Assembly: GCA_963827605.1 (NCBI GenBank)
Contig: CAWHBK010000001.1
Span: 496,001 to 560,000, forward strand
Reading direction: 5' to 3'
Length of the DNA stretch: 64,000 nt
From: DSYU01 sp963827605
Lineage (GTDB): Bacteria; Chloroflexota; Anaerolineae; Anaerolineales; Anaerolineaceae
Shown: one piece after another, positions 17,370-28,000 of the stretch
Layout: each line of letters opens with the position of its first letter
Position numbering within the stretch: position 1 is the stretch's first letter
Translations under genes and position numbers: made by a program
The notes under the pieces: model-generated
Databases searched by the model: none
The model's input: the letters and a program-made list of their open reading frames with translations, nothing else
Told to the model about the DNA's origin: nothing

Positions 17370-19772
17370 TTATGCAAGCACCCGGTCTGAAGCACTTTCA
17401 AAACGAACCGGGAAACGTACGACAAACGTCGTTCCCTGGCCTTCTTTTGACTTCAAGGAAACGCTGCCGTTCATCAATTCCACCGATTTCTGGATAATGG
17501 TCAAACCAATGCCTGTACCAGGAAAATCACCGGCATTACTGCCGCGTTGGAAGGGCTGGAAAAGGTACTTTATATCCCGCTCAGGAATACCAATCCCCTG
17601 GTCCGAGACTTCCAGCAGAACGTGGTGATCCTCCAGCTTGATGTTTACGCAGATTTGGGTGCCTTTGGGTGAGTATTTAATCGCGTTGCTAAGCAGGTTA
17701 TCCATTACCCGATGCATCACTTCGGGGTCCAGATAAACCGCAATGGAATCCAAACTATGTTGGAAAATGAGCTCATGTTCGTTTCGATCGTTGGTGCTTA
17801 TCTCATGGATGGATTGTTCGCAGAATGAAATAAGATCAAATTCTTTCGGTGTGCACACAAAACGACCAGACTCTACCCGTCCAATTACGAGAATATCTTC
17901 CAGCATGCTGTTCAGCCGCTTGGATGCATCCTGGATACGGCCTAAATGTTCTGAACGCTTCTGATCATCCCACCTAGGCCCATATTTTTGCAGCAGCTCC
18001 GCCGAAAGCAGAATCGTACTTAACGGCGTGCGGAACTGGTGCGAGGTCATCGAAAAGAAGTTGGAGCGCATTTCGCCCAGCTTGCGCTCATTTTGTAGTG
18101 CGCGTTGCAGGGCTTCATCGGTTTTTTTCTGCTCGGTGATGTCGCGCGAAATTCCAAGGATTGAGCTCAGGCTGCCGTTATCATTATGGATCGGGACCAG
18201 CCACGTGCCAAGCCAGGACTGCTGGCCTTCCTTGAAGAAGGGCCCTTCCGTATAGATCGGCCGGTCGATTTCATGCACATCATTAAACATCTGCAAATGG
18301 TTTGCGGCAAAATCTTTCGGAAAGAACTGGCTGGCCGGAATTCCTTCCACCCGGGCAGGGTCAAACCCTAATGCATGGCAGGCATATTCATTGGCATATT
18401 CCACCAACCCGTCTTTCGAAACCATAAAGATAAAGTCATGCGCGGCTTCAGCCAGCGTGCGATACCGTTCTCTGCTCTGGCGCAGTTCTTGCTCCACATG
18501 CTTGAAGTCGGAAACATCCCGGGCAATGGAAGCAAAAAATTGTACTTCGCCCAGTTCATCTTTTTTGCATAAAAGAACTTGCGACAGCGGAATCACTCGC
18601 CCATCCCCTAGCTGGAAAGCCGTCTCACCCCGCCAGATCCCCTGCCTGACGACGAGCGGCTGGATCTCATCGCGAATCCATTTGCGATTATCTTCTGAGA
18701 AAGCCGAGAAAAAGTCCAGATGTGAGACAGATTCATCTTCGCTCAGGCCGAATAATGCCCGCCCCGCCTTGTTCAAGAACTGCATCCGTCCATCGGGAGC
18801 AATGATGGATACCACATCGGGCGTTTCCCAGATGATCTGACTCAACTGGTTCGAAAAATCCTCCAGTACTTTACGACGACCGATTTCCGCTGCCAGCTCG
18901 CGGTTGGCTGCCTCTAACGCCCCAGTGCGAACCAAAACCAGGCGTTCCAATTCATCATTGAGACGCTTGATCTTTTCTTTCACCTGCTCGGTTTCGGTAA
19001 TATCCTGGACAAAGGCAAGCACGCACTTTTCGCCGGCCCACTCCATCAGGTTGAGATGCACTTGAATATGGCGAATATTTCGCCCGCGGGTATAAATTTT
19101 TCGCTCGAATTGTACTGGCGGCGGCTCGCGAACCGGCTCCTGCCCATCTCCAGCAAAACTTTTTTTGATATCCTCGGGTAATCCCAACTCCAGCAGATCT
19201 CGCCCCAGGAGATCCTCGCGCGGCCATTCGAGCAGCCGGGCCAGGCTCTCATTGCAATCCAGGCACTTACCATCTGGAAGCCGGTGAATGCTAAGACCAA
19301 TTGGGCTGGCGCGAAATAGATGCGGAAAAATCCCTTCCGTATTCGAGAGTGGGTTGCCTGGCGGAGGGTTGCCGGTCAAATAAGCTTTCGAAAGCACCAT
19401 CTCGGGCTGAACAATACCAGACAGGCCCGCTTCAATCGCTTGCTCCAGGATATCCATCGGCAGTACCCGCCTGGCGCCAAGATTTAACAACCGGGTAACC
19501 AGAAGCGGGTCATATGGGTCGACGAGAAAAATGACTGGGGGAACTGCGCCGCGCAGCACAGGCGCCAACAGGGACAGAAGTGTGCTGCCGGTACGTTCCT
19601 GATAACGAGCAATCAGTAGATCCCACTCGTCCCAATCTGGAACGCGATCCAGCGCCTGTTCCAGACCGACATACCGGAACGTTTCCAGATATCCCGTCTG
19701 ATGCAGCGCCTCTTCCAGGCGCAGGGTTTCTGCTGGAGATGTGCCTACAATTATCACTTTCAATTGAACCAT
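17370..19772 (-). CDS. cytosolic multi-PAS histidine kinase with N-terminal pseudo-receiver
   Basis: About 800 residues, no membrane segment. The first 115 residues fold-match a receiver (VIIVGTSPAETLRLEEAL to RRVLPMDILEQ) but lack the acidic pair and the phospho-Asp, the site being occupied by LLIARYQ. Three PAS domains follow (about 150-280, 310-440 and 445-570), with a coiled coil between the first and second. Then come HisKA with His in SMTSHQFRTPL and an ATPase domain (NLLSNAIKYS, SDQGIGIP, GTGIGLTIIQ). ATG 19772 has a GGAGGG site. It is the first gene of the signalling cluster, and a natural phosphodonor for the receiver of the next gene; that pairing is inferred from position. Confidence 0.85.
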   Translation of the reverse strand: MVQLKVIIVGTSPAETLRLEEALHQTGYLETFRYVGLEQALDRVPDWDEWDLLIARYQERTGSTLLSLLAPVLRGAVPPVIFLVDPYDPLLVTRLLNLGARRVLPMDILEQAIEAGLSGIVQPEMVLSKAYLTGNPPPGNPLSNTEGIFPHLFRASPIGLSIHRLPDGKCLDCNESLARLLEWPREDLLGRDLLELGLPEDIKKSFAGDGQEPVREPPPVQFERKIYTRGRNIRHIQVHLNLMEWAGEKCVLAFVQDITETEQVKEKIKRLNDELERLVLVRTGALEAANRELAAEIGRRKVLEDFSNQLSQIIWETPDVVSIIAPDGRMQFLNKAGRALFGLSEDESVSHLDFFSAFSEDNRKWIRDEIQPLVVRQGIWRGETAFQLGDGRVIPLSQVLLCKKDELGEVQFFASIARDVSDFKHVEQELRQSRERYRTLAEAAHDFIFMVSKDGLVEYANEYACHALGFDPARVEGIPASQFFPKDFAANHLQMFNDVHEIDRPIYTEGPFFKEGQQSWLGTWLVPIHNDNGSLSSILGISRDITEQKKTDEALQRALQNERKLGEMRSNFFSMTSHQFRTPLSTILLSAELLQKYGPRWDDQKRSEHLGRIQDASKRLNSMLEDILVIGRVESGRFVCTPKEFDLISFCEQSIHEISTNDRNEHELIFQHSLDSIAVYLDPEVMHRVMDNLLSNAIKYSPKGTQICVNIKLEDHHVLLEVSDQGIGIPERDIKYLFQPFQRGSNAGDFPGTGIGLTIIQKSVELMNGSVSLKSKEGQGTTFVVRFPVRFESASDRVLA

Positions 19773-19861
19773 CAACCCTCCAGACGTCCCAGCGCTCCTT
19801 AATCACCCTAATCAAGCGGCTTTAAACCGATCAAGACTGCGGATCGGCAAAGACGAAATCA

Positions 19862-20534
19862 TTAAATTAATTTTTTTACTTGTTTCAATACCTGACAAAC
19901 ATCCAGGCCATCCGTATTAACAATAACCGCATCTGCCGCGGGGCGCAAGGGAGCAATTACCCGGCTTGAATCCATTTTATCGCGACGTTTCATGGCGTCC
20001 AATATTTCCTCGTACGTAGTGATCTGTCCACGCCGGCTGACCTCTTCGTACCGCCGGCGAGCCCTTTCTTCAACAGATGCGTCCAAATAGATTTTCAGCT
20101 CCGCCTCAGGGAAAACAACTGTACCAATATCCCGGCCAACCATTACCACCGCCCCACGCTGCCCAATCCGGCGCTGCTGTTCGGTCATCGCTTTGCGAAC
20201 CCCGGAATAAGCAGATACTTGAGATACGTTACGATCCACCTCGGGCTGGCGGATTGCCCAGGTTACATCCGTCTCCATCCAGAAGCACATCATATAAACG
20301 ACCATCGCTCACACGGGGAGGTAAAACGTCGATCTGTACCCGGCCAGCAATCTCGGTTACGAGCTGCTCATCTTGTACAGAATGAAGCACACGCAACGCC
20401 GCTAATGTGACTGCCCGATACATCACACCGGTATCGAAATAAAGATAGCCCAAATCCGCCGCCAGTTTCTCTGCAATGGTCGACTTTCCGGATGCTGCCG
20501 GACCATCGATCGCTATGATCTTTGGAATGTTCAT
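19862..20534 (-). CDS. cmk: cytidylate kinase (one frameshift)
   Basis: Phosphorylates CMP and dCMP with ATP. P-loop IDGPAASGKSTIAEKLA, then YLYFDTGVMYRAV and MVGRDIGTVVFPEAELKIYL are all characteristic. The frame breaks at about 20270; removing one G (gacggatgt to gacgatgt) joins the halves through DVTWAIRQPEVD, giving about 223 residues, the normal length. The ATG at 20534 has a promoter 12 nt upstream (20546-20574) and no clear ribosome site. Downstream (19827-19847) a 6-bp stem followed by tttaaa could be a weak terminator. Confidence 0.93.
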
Positions 20535-20545
20535 GTATACCTATG

Positions 20546-20574
20546 ATTATCCAGGAAATTGGTGTATTTGTAAA
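20546..20574 (-). promoter_or_regulatory. promoter of cmk
   Basis: TTTACA (20574-20569), 17-nt spacer, GATAAT (20551-20546). The -10 ends 11 nt before the ATG, so the leader would be only about 4-5 nt. Confidence 0.5.
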
Positions 20575-20617
20575 CAGAATTCTTCGTTTTATTCAGAAAT
20601 CCAGCGCGGTTTAACCG

Positions 20618-22426
20618 CTAAGGATTTCCATCGGCAGGACCGGCTTGCGCGCCACCGGGAAAAAGGTCAGACCGAGCCCACAGAATCACGCGGTCCTGCT
20701 GCACAGTTTCAACGGGGACAGAGCGAAAGATCACCCAGCTTCAGCCACTCTGACGGCTTGAACTGCGACCAACCGGCGCTTTCACCCAATATCAACCCCT
20801 GCCCGCGGTAGGATGCCGCCAGGGCAAGGTCTGGCTGCCCCGCGGTAACCACCAGCGCTGGGCTGGTATCCGTGGGAAGCTGGCTGGCATATCGCACTCG
20901 TTCCACATCCCGCAGCAGCCAGCGCAGCGCCGGGGAAGGTTCTCCCACAACGACGATATCTGGTCCGCCAACAATCTTGCGGTTCCATTGCGCCAGATCG
21001 CGCACGGTGCCCATCAAAAGATCGGCGTCATCGAACTCTTGGCCCGCTGGCGAATAGCTCCGTCCCATCCCGCCCCGAAAGGCCAATGGAATTCCACCCG
21101 GCGGAAACCAGGTAGATCAATAAAATGACGCCAATGCCCCAGGATACCCCACGCAGCGCAATCATCCGTGACCATCCCCAGGCAATCAGCCCAGTACTGG
21201 CAACCAGCATGAGAACCGCGCCCGCCAGGCGTACCCGGTACTCCCACGGGTTCGTACTCGACCCATTGGCCACTGACGCAAGCGCCATCGAGATATATCC
21301 CAGGATCACCACCACCAATGCCATATGCCCAAACATCGGCAGCCGGTCGTACCGGGGAATAACCATTTGCCGCGCAACCTGGCGTGCCGCCAGGGCCCAT
21401 AACGGCAAAAGCGCCCAGCCCAAATCCTGGGGCGCGCGACCTGGGTACAACAGCGCCAGGAGCAGTGCAATCAAAAACCAAATCAAGAGAAACCGGTCGA
21501 CCGGACTGGTCCTTCGGGGTGCAGCGCTTCTCGCGCTGCGCCGCAGCAAAGCCTGCAAACCACCCCAAATGCCAAAAACCAGCGGGAAAAGTTCATACAC
21601 CAGCAGAGCGATCAGCAGCAAACCAACAGTCATCCCCGTACGCTCGCTTACGACCCATCCACGCACATAGGCCGGGAGGCTGTCTGCCATCGCGCTTAAT
21701 CCACTGGGGATGGTGAAGAAAAGCGTACCGGCGAAAAAAACCGTCGCCGCCACAATCGCTAACCCGCGCCGCCAATTCACTCTGCCCGGTTGGTTCAAGC
21801 GCCAGCGAAGGAGGCTCATTATGCACAGCTTCTTGCGGATTCTCATCCATACCCTGCGGCGCAGGCTCGCCCTTCCGGCTGAACCAGCCGGTAATCCACA
21901 CGGCTGCTCCCAAACCCAGCAGACCTGGCCAGACCTGCGGACCGCTCAACAGTGCCATTCCTGCGGCAATTCCCGCCAGGGTTGCTTTCTGATTAATCCA
22001 CAGGCCAAGAGCCAGCATGCTAAAAAGCAAGGCCATAGAGAGGCTGTCCGCCTGGCGGGAAACGGCCAGCAAACCAGGGTCGAGTGCCAGGAAAAAGGCC
22101 AGCAACACGGCGGGTAGTTTTCCAATGCGCCCACGGAAAAGCGCGGGCACAAGCACCAGCAGGCTGCCCATCACCGCCGGCCAGAAACGCGCTACCCAGT
22201 TTCCAGCGCTGAACAGGATCATCAGGGCAGTTGTCAGGGCCAGATAGGCCGGGTGCGGGCCGACCAAGACTGCTTGCCCGCGCGCCAGGGCCAGCGCCTG
22301 GAGTGCCAGGTCAGCCTCGCGGTTCGTTAGCGGGATAACATTGGCGCCGGCCAGGCGAATATAGAGCGCCAGGAGCAATGCTATTCCGTATAAAACGTGT
22401 TCAAGTTTCAATCTTGACTGGTTCAT
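20618..22426 (-). CDS. GT-C/GT39-like polytopic membrane protein (about three frameshifts)
   Basis: About 600 residues. The N-terminus resembles the PMT_2/ArnT type: a first membrane helix, then LTNREADLALQALALARGQ in place of the usual acidic loop, then many hydrophobic helices. The frame changes at about 21790, 21060 and 20715. With these joined, the protein ends in a soluble segment (GPDIVVVGEPSPALRWLLRD, then RVILWARSDLFPGG) and a TAG at 20618-20620. Its ATG overlaps the stop of the upstream DUF2298 gene by 4 bp (ATGA at 22423-22426), so the two are translationally coupled. Sugar transfer from a polyprenyl-phosphate donor is plausible but not shown. No specific family is claimed. Confidence 0.65.
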
Positions 22427-24998
22427 GGTTGGATGGCTTGCTCTCCCAAAGAATTATAACGCGGGTCCTCATAAATAGTAACCGATGCGTTGCGGAATAC
22501 CGGCTCTAAATTTTGTTGAAACAGGCTGTCATTCGGCCGGTAGGTACTTTTTTCCAGCGACCCAACAATAACATAGCGGATTTTATACTTCTCAAGAATA
22601 GGGCTGACCTGCTCCCAGCGCCTGGCCTTATATAGCTGGGCAATATCCGCCTCGCGCGTCCCCTTTTCTTCCTCACCGCCGCGCCACTGGCTTTCATGCC
22701 CAGGCCAGCCCAACACTGCCGGCAAGCCAGACATGGTAGACACCCGCGCAAACCCGCTGTAACTGCCCCCAACCGCTTCAGCGATATACCCATATGGCGC
22801 GTTTTGCAGCCAGCGGATGGCTTCCATGTCATCGGGTGAATAGCGTCCCAGGTAGGCGGTCCCATCCAGGGTGGCCGTTTGCAGGTCAAAATTTTTGAGA
22901 ACCATCCCGAACCCAAAAAATGGGTAGACCAGCCCAACCGCCAGAAGAACGGTCAAGGCCAGGGACAAGGCGATCCTTGCCCAGGGTTTCACCATCTCCC
23001 GTAGCAGCACGACCGTGGCATATCCTGCGGCAATCGCCCATACCACCCAGGTCTGGTAGTAGAACTTAAAAATTGTGTTCATCCGCCAGCCAAACTGGTC
23101 GCGCAGGTAAAAGAATTCGGGGAACAGTACCAGGCCTGCCCCCAGCAGGATCAAAAGCAGCACAAAGACATCCGCGTAGCCGGAAGGAAAATGTACCCCT
23201 GGTTCTTCCCGAATCATTTCAGGCGCCGCTCTCTCGAGTGCCATTTTCTCAGGCCCGGCTTCAACAGGCGCATTGTCTTCCGCCGCATGGCAGCGATTGG
23301 CCTGGATCAATCCCCAGACCAGCGCCAGCAGCCCGAGCAGCGTCAGCCACATCCCAGGCGCGGCCAACCGCCGGGTGAACGCCGCCTGAAGCAGCGGCCC
23401 AACCTGCTTGGCCCTCCAAATGATATCGGCCAGGCCGGGGTCCCGGCGCAGCAACACCGCCCCAAACACCATCGAGAGCAGCCACAGCCCGGCGATCAGC
23501 GCTCCGGCAACCAGCAGGCCCTCGCCGATGGCCGGGGCGCGCCCGGCGCGCTGCCATTGTACGGTCAGCCACACCAGCCAGGCCGCGACAGGCAGCAGAA
23601 GCGCGCCAAACATGATCCAGAAATGGATCCCGCGGGTAAAGAAAACCAGGCTGGGCAGAAGCCCATTGGCTTGCGAAGCAAAACCCAGGTAAAACGGCAG
23701 GTACAGAAGCACACCCGCCAGGAACACAGGCAACGCTACTTCAAGAAACTCGCGGCCAGGCCCCAGTGCCAGCCGGTCCGTGCCAGGTGTGCCAGCGTAA
23801 CCGCGGCAGCAAACAGAACCAGGTAAATCGGGAAATCCCAGGTATTCAGGAACGAAAGCCCCCCCAACGCCAGAGCGGCCAGCCAAAATTCGGCCGTGCG
23901 CAGCCAGGCTCCCGCGTGCAGTGGAATCTCCGGGCCTTCTCGCAGCTTGAGATAGATATTCAATGCCAGGCTAACTGCCAGCAGCACGAAGGGCATCGCC
24001 AGCACATGCGGGTGCAGATCACCCAACACATACGAAAAGGCCGGGAATTCATCGATGATCTCACGCGACTGGCCATTCAAAGTGAAATCTTGCAGCACCC
24101 GTGAAGCCCGCCACCACCAGATTCCTCCCGCCCGTTGCGGCTCCCAATCAAAGGGCAGCGCCGGGGGTGTCGTTAGTTCCTGGATATCCAACCAGGCCCA
24201 GAAACCTGAAGTGAGTGCCCCGTCCGCGCCGCGTTTCCAGAACAGGCTGCTCGCGTGCAGCAGTTCCAGGAAACCTTCCAGGTTGCTCGACAATAAGCAG
24301 GAAAAGCGGCGCGAAGAGCGGCCCAAGAATATCCCCAATTCCACGGACAATCTGCTTTCCGCGCGCGGCCAGCAGGTTATACAGCAGCCCGTAAGCCGCC
24401 AGACCGGATAAAGCGAACCAGGTAGCCAGCGCCAGGTTGAATGCTAACCCACCCGGTGTTCCGCTGATCCGCGCCAGCAGCGGCTACCATTACATAGCCG
24501 AAATAATAGTAGGAAATGGCATAACCCGAGAGCCAGGGATCGGCCGGGGGAAAGGCCGGCGAGCGCAAAATTGAATTGATGAATGCCAGTTCCATCGGTT
24601 TTTCTGTGCCGGAAGCATCCGGGTTGGCGGCGCGCACCAAAGCCATAAAAACAAACAGTGCCAGAAACAGCAGTTCGGTCGCCAGCACCAGCCCGCGCCG
24701 CTCGCGCAGCCATGCCGCGGTTTCCAACGCGGTTTCCTTCCACCCGCCTTTCCAAAAATACCCCAGCGACAACCCGCTCACCAGCAGCAGCGCAAAAAGC
24801 GCCCCGCCGGTATCATTTTGTAATATCGCCCAACGAGACCAGCAGCCAGTAGGCATACCCCCACAGCAGCAGTCCCAGCGGGCGCGAAACGGCCAGCCCC
24901 CGGTCAGGCAGGAACTTCAACAGACGGAACGCCAGCGGGAAGACCAGCCAGCCCGCAAGTGCAATAACCAGGTACCAGAGGATAAGATTCAGAAACAT
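22423..24998 (-). CDS. DUF2298 / Chlor_Arch_YYY family membrane protein (at least four frameshifts)
   Basis: About 858 residues, matching the 700-900 typical of single-domain members. After an N-terminal helix pair the signature appears as ISYYYFGYVM (about 24494-24520), later FSYVLGDLHPHVLAMP (about 23995-24045), and near the end a soluble part with SGLPAVLGWPGHESQWR and IRYVIVGSLE. At least a dozen membrane helices are evident. The frame changes at about 24830, 24477, 24290 and 23740; each junction rejoins smoothly. The family is known mainly from Chloroflexota and archaea, and as far as I know has no assigned function. The long helix bundle with a C-terminal soluble domain is reminiscent of GT-C glycosyltransferases. 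It starts 10 nt after the larger paralogue ends. Confidence 0.8.
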
Positions 24999-25008
24999 GA
25001 ATTGGCGC

Positions 25009-28000
25009 CTACTGCTTTACTTGATAGATTACCGTCTGCCCATCCCGGTAGACTTCCTGCCACAGGCTGCCCTGGCTGCTATTCCAATCGGCAAACTTTT
25101 GCAGCCCGGCAGGATCGTATAAGGCTCGTTCGAGCTGGCCCACGATGATGTACTTCACATCATACCGGCGCAGGAAATCTTCCGCCTGTGCGCGAACGGT
25201 GCTGTTATAAAACTTTCCCACCGCATCCACTCGATCGAATACCCAGGTATCCGGCGTAACCGCACGCTGCTGGCGCTGGTGCCAGTTCCAGCCCACCACC
25301 CCAGGCAGTCCGGTATAGATGGTATAGCGCGTTCCCCAGCGATATTCGGGCGTGTTCGCTTCGACGATTACCGGCGAGCCCTGGATATTGCGCTGCATCC
25401 ATTGGATCGCCCGGTAATCCTGGCTCAGGTCCATCTCGGTTTCGCCTTCCCGATAGGTAGAATAGGCCATATAGGTCATGCCATCCAGGGTATGCGGAGC
25501 ATCCGCCGCCATGCGGTCGGTGATTTTATCCTTCCCGGCCAACAGCGGAAACAGCGCCGCGCCCAAAAGCAGCATTACCAGGGCTGGCCGCCAGGCGCGC
25601 CGCCATGCCGGCAGCCATTCATTCCCCACCGCGGGCAGCAGCCAGATCAGGCTCACCCCGGCGCTGATCGCGAGCAGCGTCCAGGCCTGAAGATAGAACT
25701 TGAAAATCGTGTTCATCCGGTCCAGGTCGCCCTGCAGCACGATCACCTCAACAAACAGGGTCAGAAACAGGGCCGTACCGATCATAAACAACACCGCCCG
25801 CTTCGCGTCCGCCTGCCGCGGGCGCAGCAGGAGAATACCCGCCCAAACCATCAGCGGCAGCGTCAGCCAGGCAATCTCCACTTTTATCAACAGCAGGCCG
25901 ATGATCAGCGCCGCCAGGCCAACCAGACCAAACAGGATCAGCTCGCGGAAACGGCGCAGCTTGTTCAACGCGGAGACCGGGGTGGTTGCCATCCAATCGA
26001 TCGTTTCCCAGGCCATCCACGAAACAATGACGAACAGGAACAGTCCCCAGTGAGTCAGGTATGACCAGAACGGCGTGCGATAATTTTCCCACAGCGCAAA
26101 TTTGGTATACCCCTGCCCGTACCAATCTCCATAAGGCTTATACAGCAGCAAGGTCAGCGCGGCCAGGCCCACCACCCCGGCGGCCGCGATCAGCCAGCGC
26201 TTCATCCTCGGTGAAACACCCGGCAGCCGCAGGCAGCATGCCTGCCCGTAGCGCAGCGCGGTATACGCTACCACCACGCAGCCCAACGCCAGATAGGTGG
26301 GCCAGTCCCAGGTATTGGTTGGGCGCAGTGCGCCAATCGCCAGCCCGCCCAACAAGAAACTGACGCCCAGGTGCCCCCAGCCCTTCCAACCCCAGCGCCC
26401 CAACAGGACCGACAGCATCCAGGCCAGCGCCAGCACAGTCACCGGCAGGGCAAATGCATGGGCGTGTGGGTCGCCATATAAAAACGTAAAAGAAGGAAAC
26501 TCGGTAATATCCAAAACGGTAAAGGGCGACCAACGGCATACGCCCGGCTGGGTATCCAATACCAGTCACCTGGGCCGATACGGCAGGCGCGTGCCTCGCT
26601 CCGTAATAATCTTGACCAGGCCTCCAAATGTCCAGGCCATATGCGTGAAAAATCCGGCTTTTTCAAATGGGATTCCCTGCATGTCCGCCAACCGCTGCAC
26701 CCCGTGCCAGATCATGCGCACTGTACCCCAGGTTCCCCAGAAACACTATTGCAAGCGCCGCCCCCAGGCCGGCGAAGAAGGGTCCTTTGCGCTCGAAGAT
26801 GCTGTTATCTTCGAACACCGGGACTCCTGGGCGCGAAACCAGGCGCGGCCGGCTGGCTGCCAGCAGGTTCCAACCAACCGAAAATGCTCCCAATGCCAGC
26901 AGAGTAAATGTAGTCGGCAGGATCAGGTTATAGGCAACCGCCGGCACAATCCCCAGCCATTTGACCGGCACGCCAAAGATTACAAACCCGTAATAGTAAT
27001 AGTTGATATAGCTGCCCGCGAACCAGGGATTATAGGGTGGGAACGTAGTGCTTTTGAGCACCGCATTAAAATAGGAAAAATCCATCGGCTTTTCCCCGCC
27101 CTTATAAGGGTGCCACAGGTCCGGGTTGCCCAGGCGCACCAGCAGGAACAGCAGGAAGAAAGCCAGGAAAAGCAGTTCGATCATCAGGATGTACTTCCAG
27201 CGCTCGCGCAGCTCATTTCTCAATACCTTCCGTTGCGTATACGCCAGACCCAGGTTTGCCAGCAGCAGCCCGGCAAAGACTATGCTGATGGTCAAGGAGC
27301 GAAATGGAATGCTGGCCGAACCCAACAGCCAGACCAGATATGCCAGCAGCAGCATTCCGACCAGGCGCGACAATGGGTAACCGCGGTCTGGCAGCCCATG
27401 TAACGCCAGTCGGGTAAAGGGATAAACCACCCAGCCCAACAGGGCAATCACCAGATACCAGAACACGGCCGCCAGGCCTGGGAAACGGTTGTACAGCGCA
27501 TCCGGGTGGAACAGTTCCGCCCAGGTGCCCCCCGCTTCCTGGACCGCCAGGCGGCTGGCCGGCAGCATCAGGTTGGCGGGGTAGGTTCCGGCCTTGCGCG
27601 GGGTTACGTGCATGATCGTAGAAAGATCCACCGCGGAGAGAATCGAGCGCACCTGATCGGGATTATAGGCGGCAGTCTTTTTGAAAATCAACACCTTGGG
27701 CGCATCGTAAACCGTGAAAGCCTCTTCGGCAAACTGCGTGTTGAAGCGCAGGCTGCCCAGGTTCGGGTCGGATTGGAAAACGGCTGCCAGCTCGTAACCC
27801 AGTCGCCCCTGAAACTCGCCCGGCTGGGCGACGCTGTAACACCAGGTGATCTCTTTCTCCGCCGGGCAGCCTAACAGCTGGCGGTAGTACGTGCTGGTCA
27901 GAGGATAGCGTTCCGGCAGGCGCGTCGTGGTACCCCACTGGCGGTTCGAGCTGATAAAGATGTAATCCGCCTGGTCCAGGATCGACAAGAAGCGCTTCAG

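Noticed and set aside
19827..19847. Terminator after cmk
   Set aside because: Only a 6-bp stem with a short T/A tail; mentioned with cmk but too weak to list.
23191..23826. 211-residue plus-strand frame opposite the DUF2298 gene
   Set aside because: Translation is Arg/Gln/Pro-rich, as expected for the antisense of a Leu/Ala-rich membrane protein; no start signal.
26297..27403. 368-residue plus-strand frame opposite the giant membrane protein
   Set aside because: Same antisense bias (Gln, Arg, Pro rich) and no domain; the opposite strand has clear motifs.
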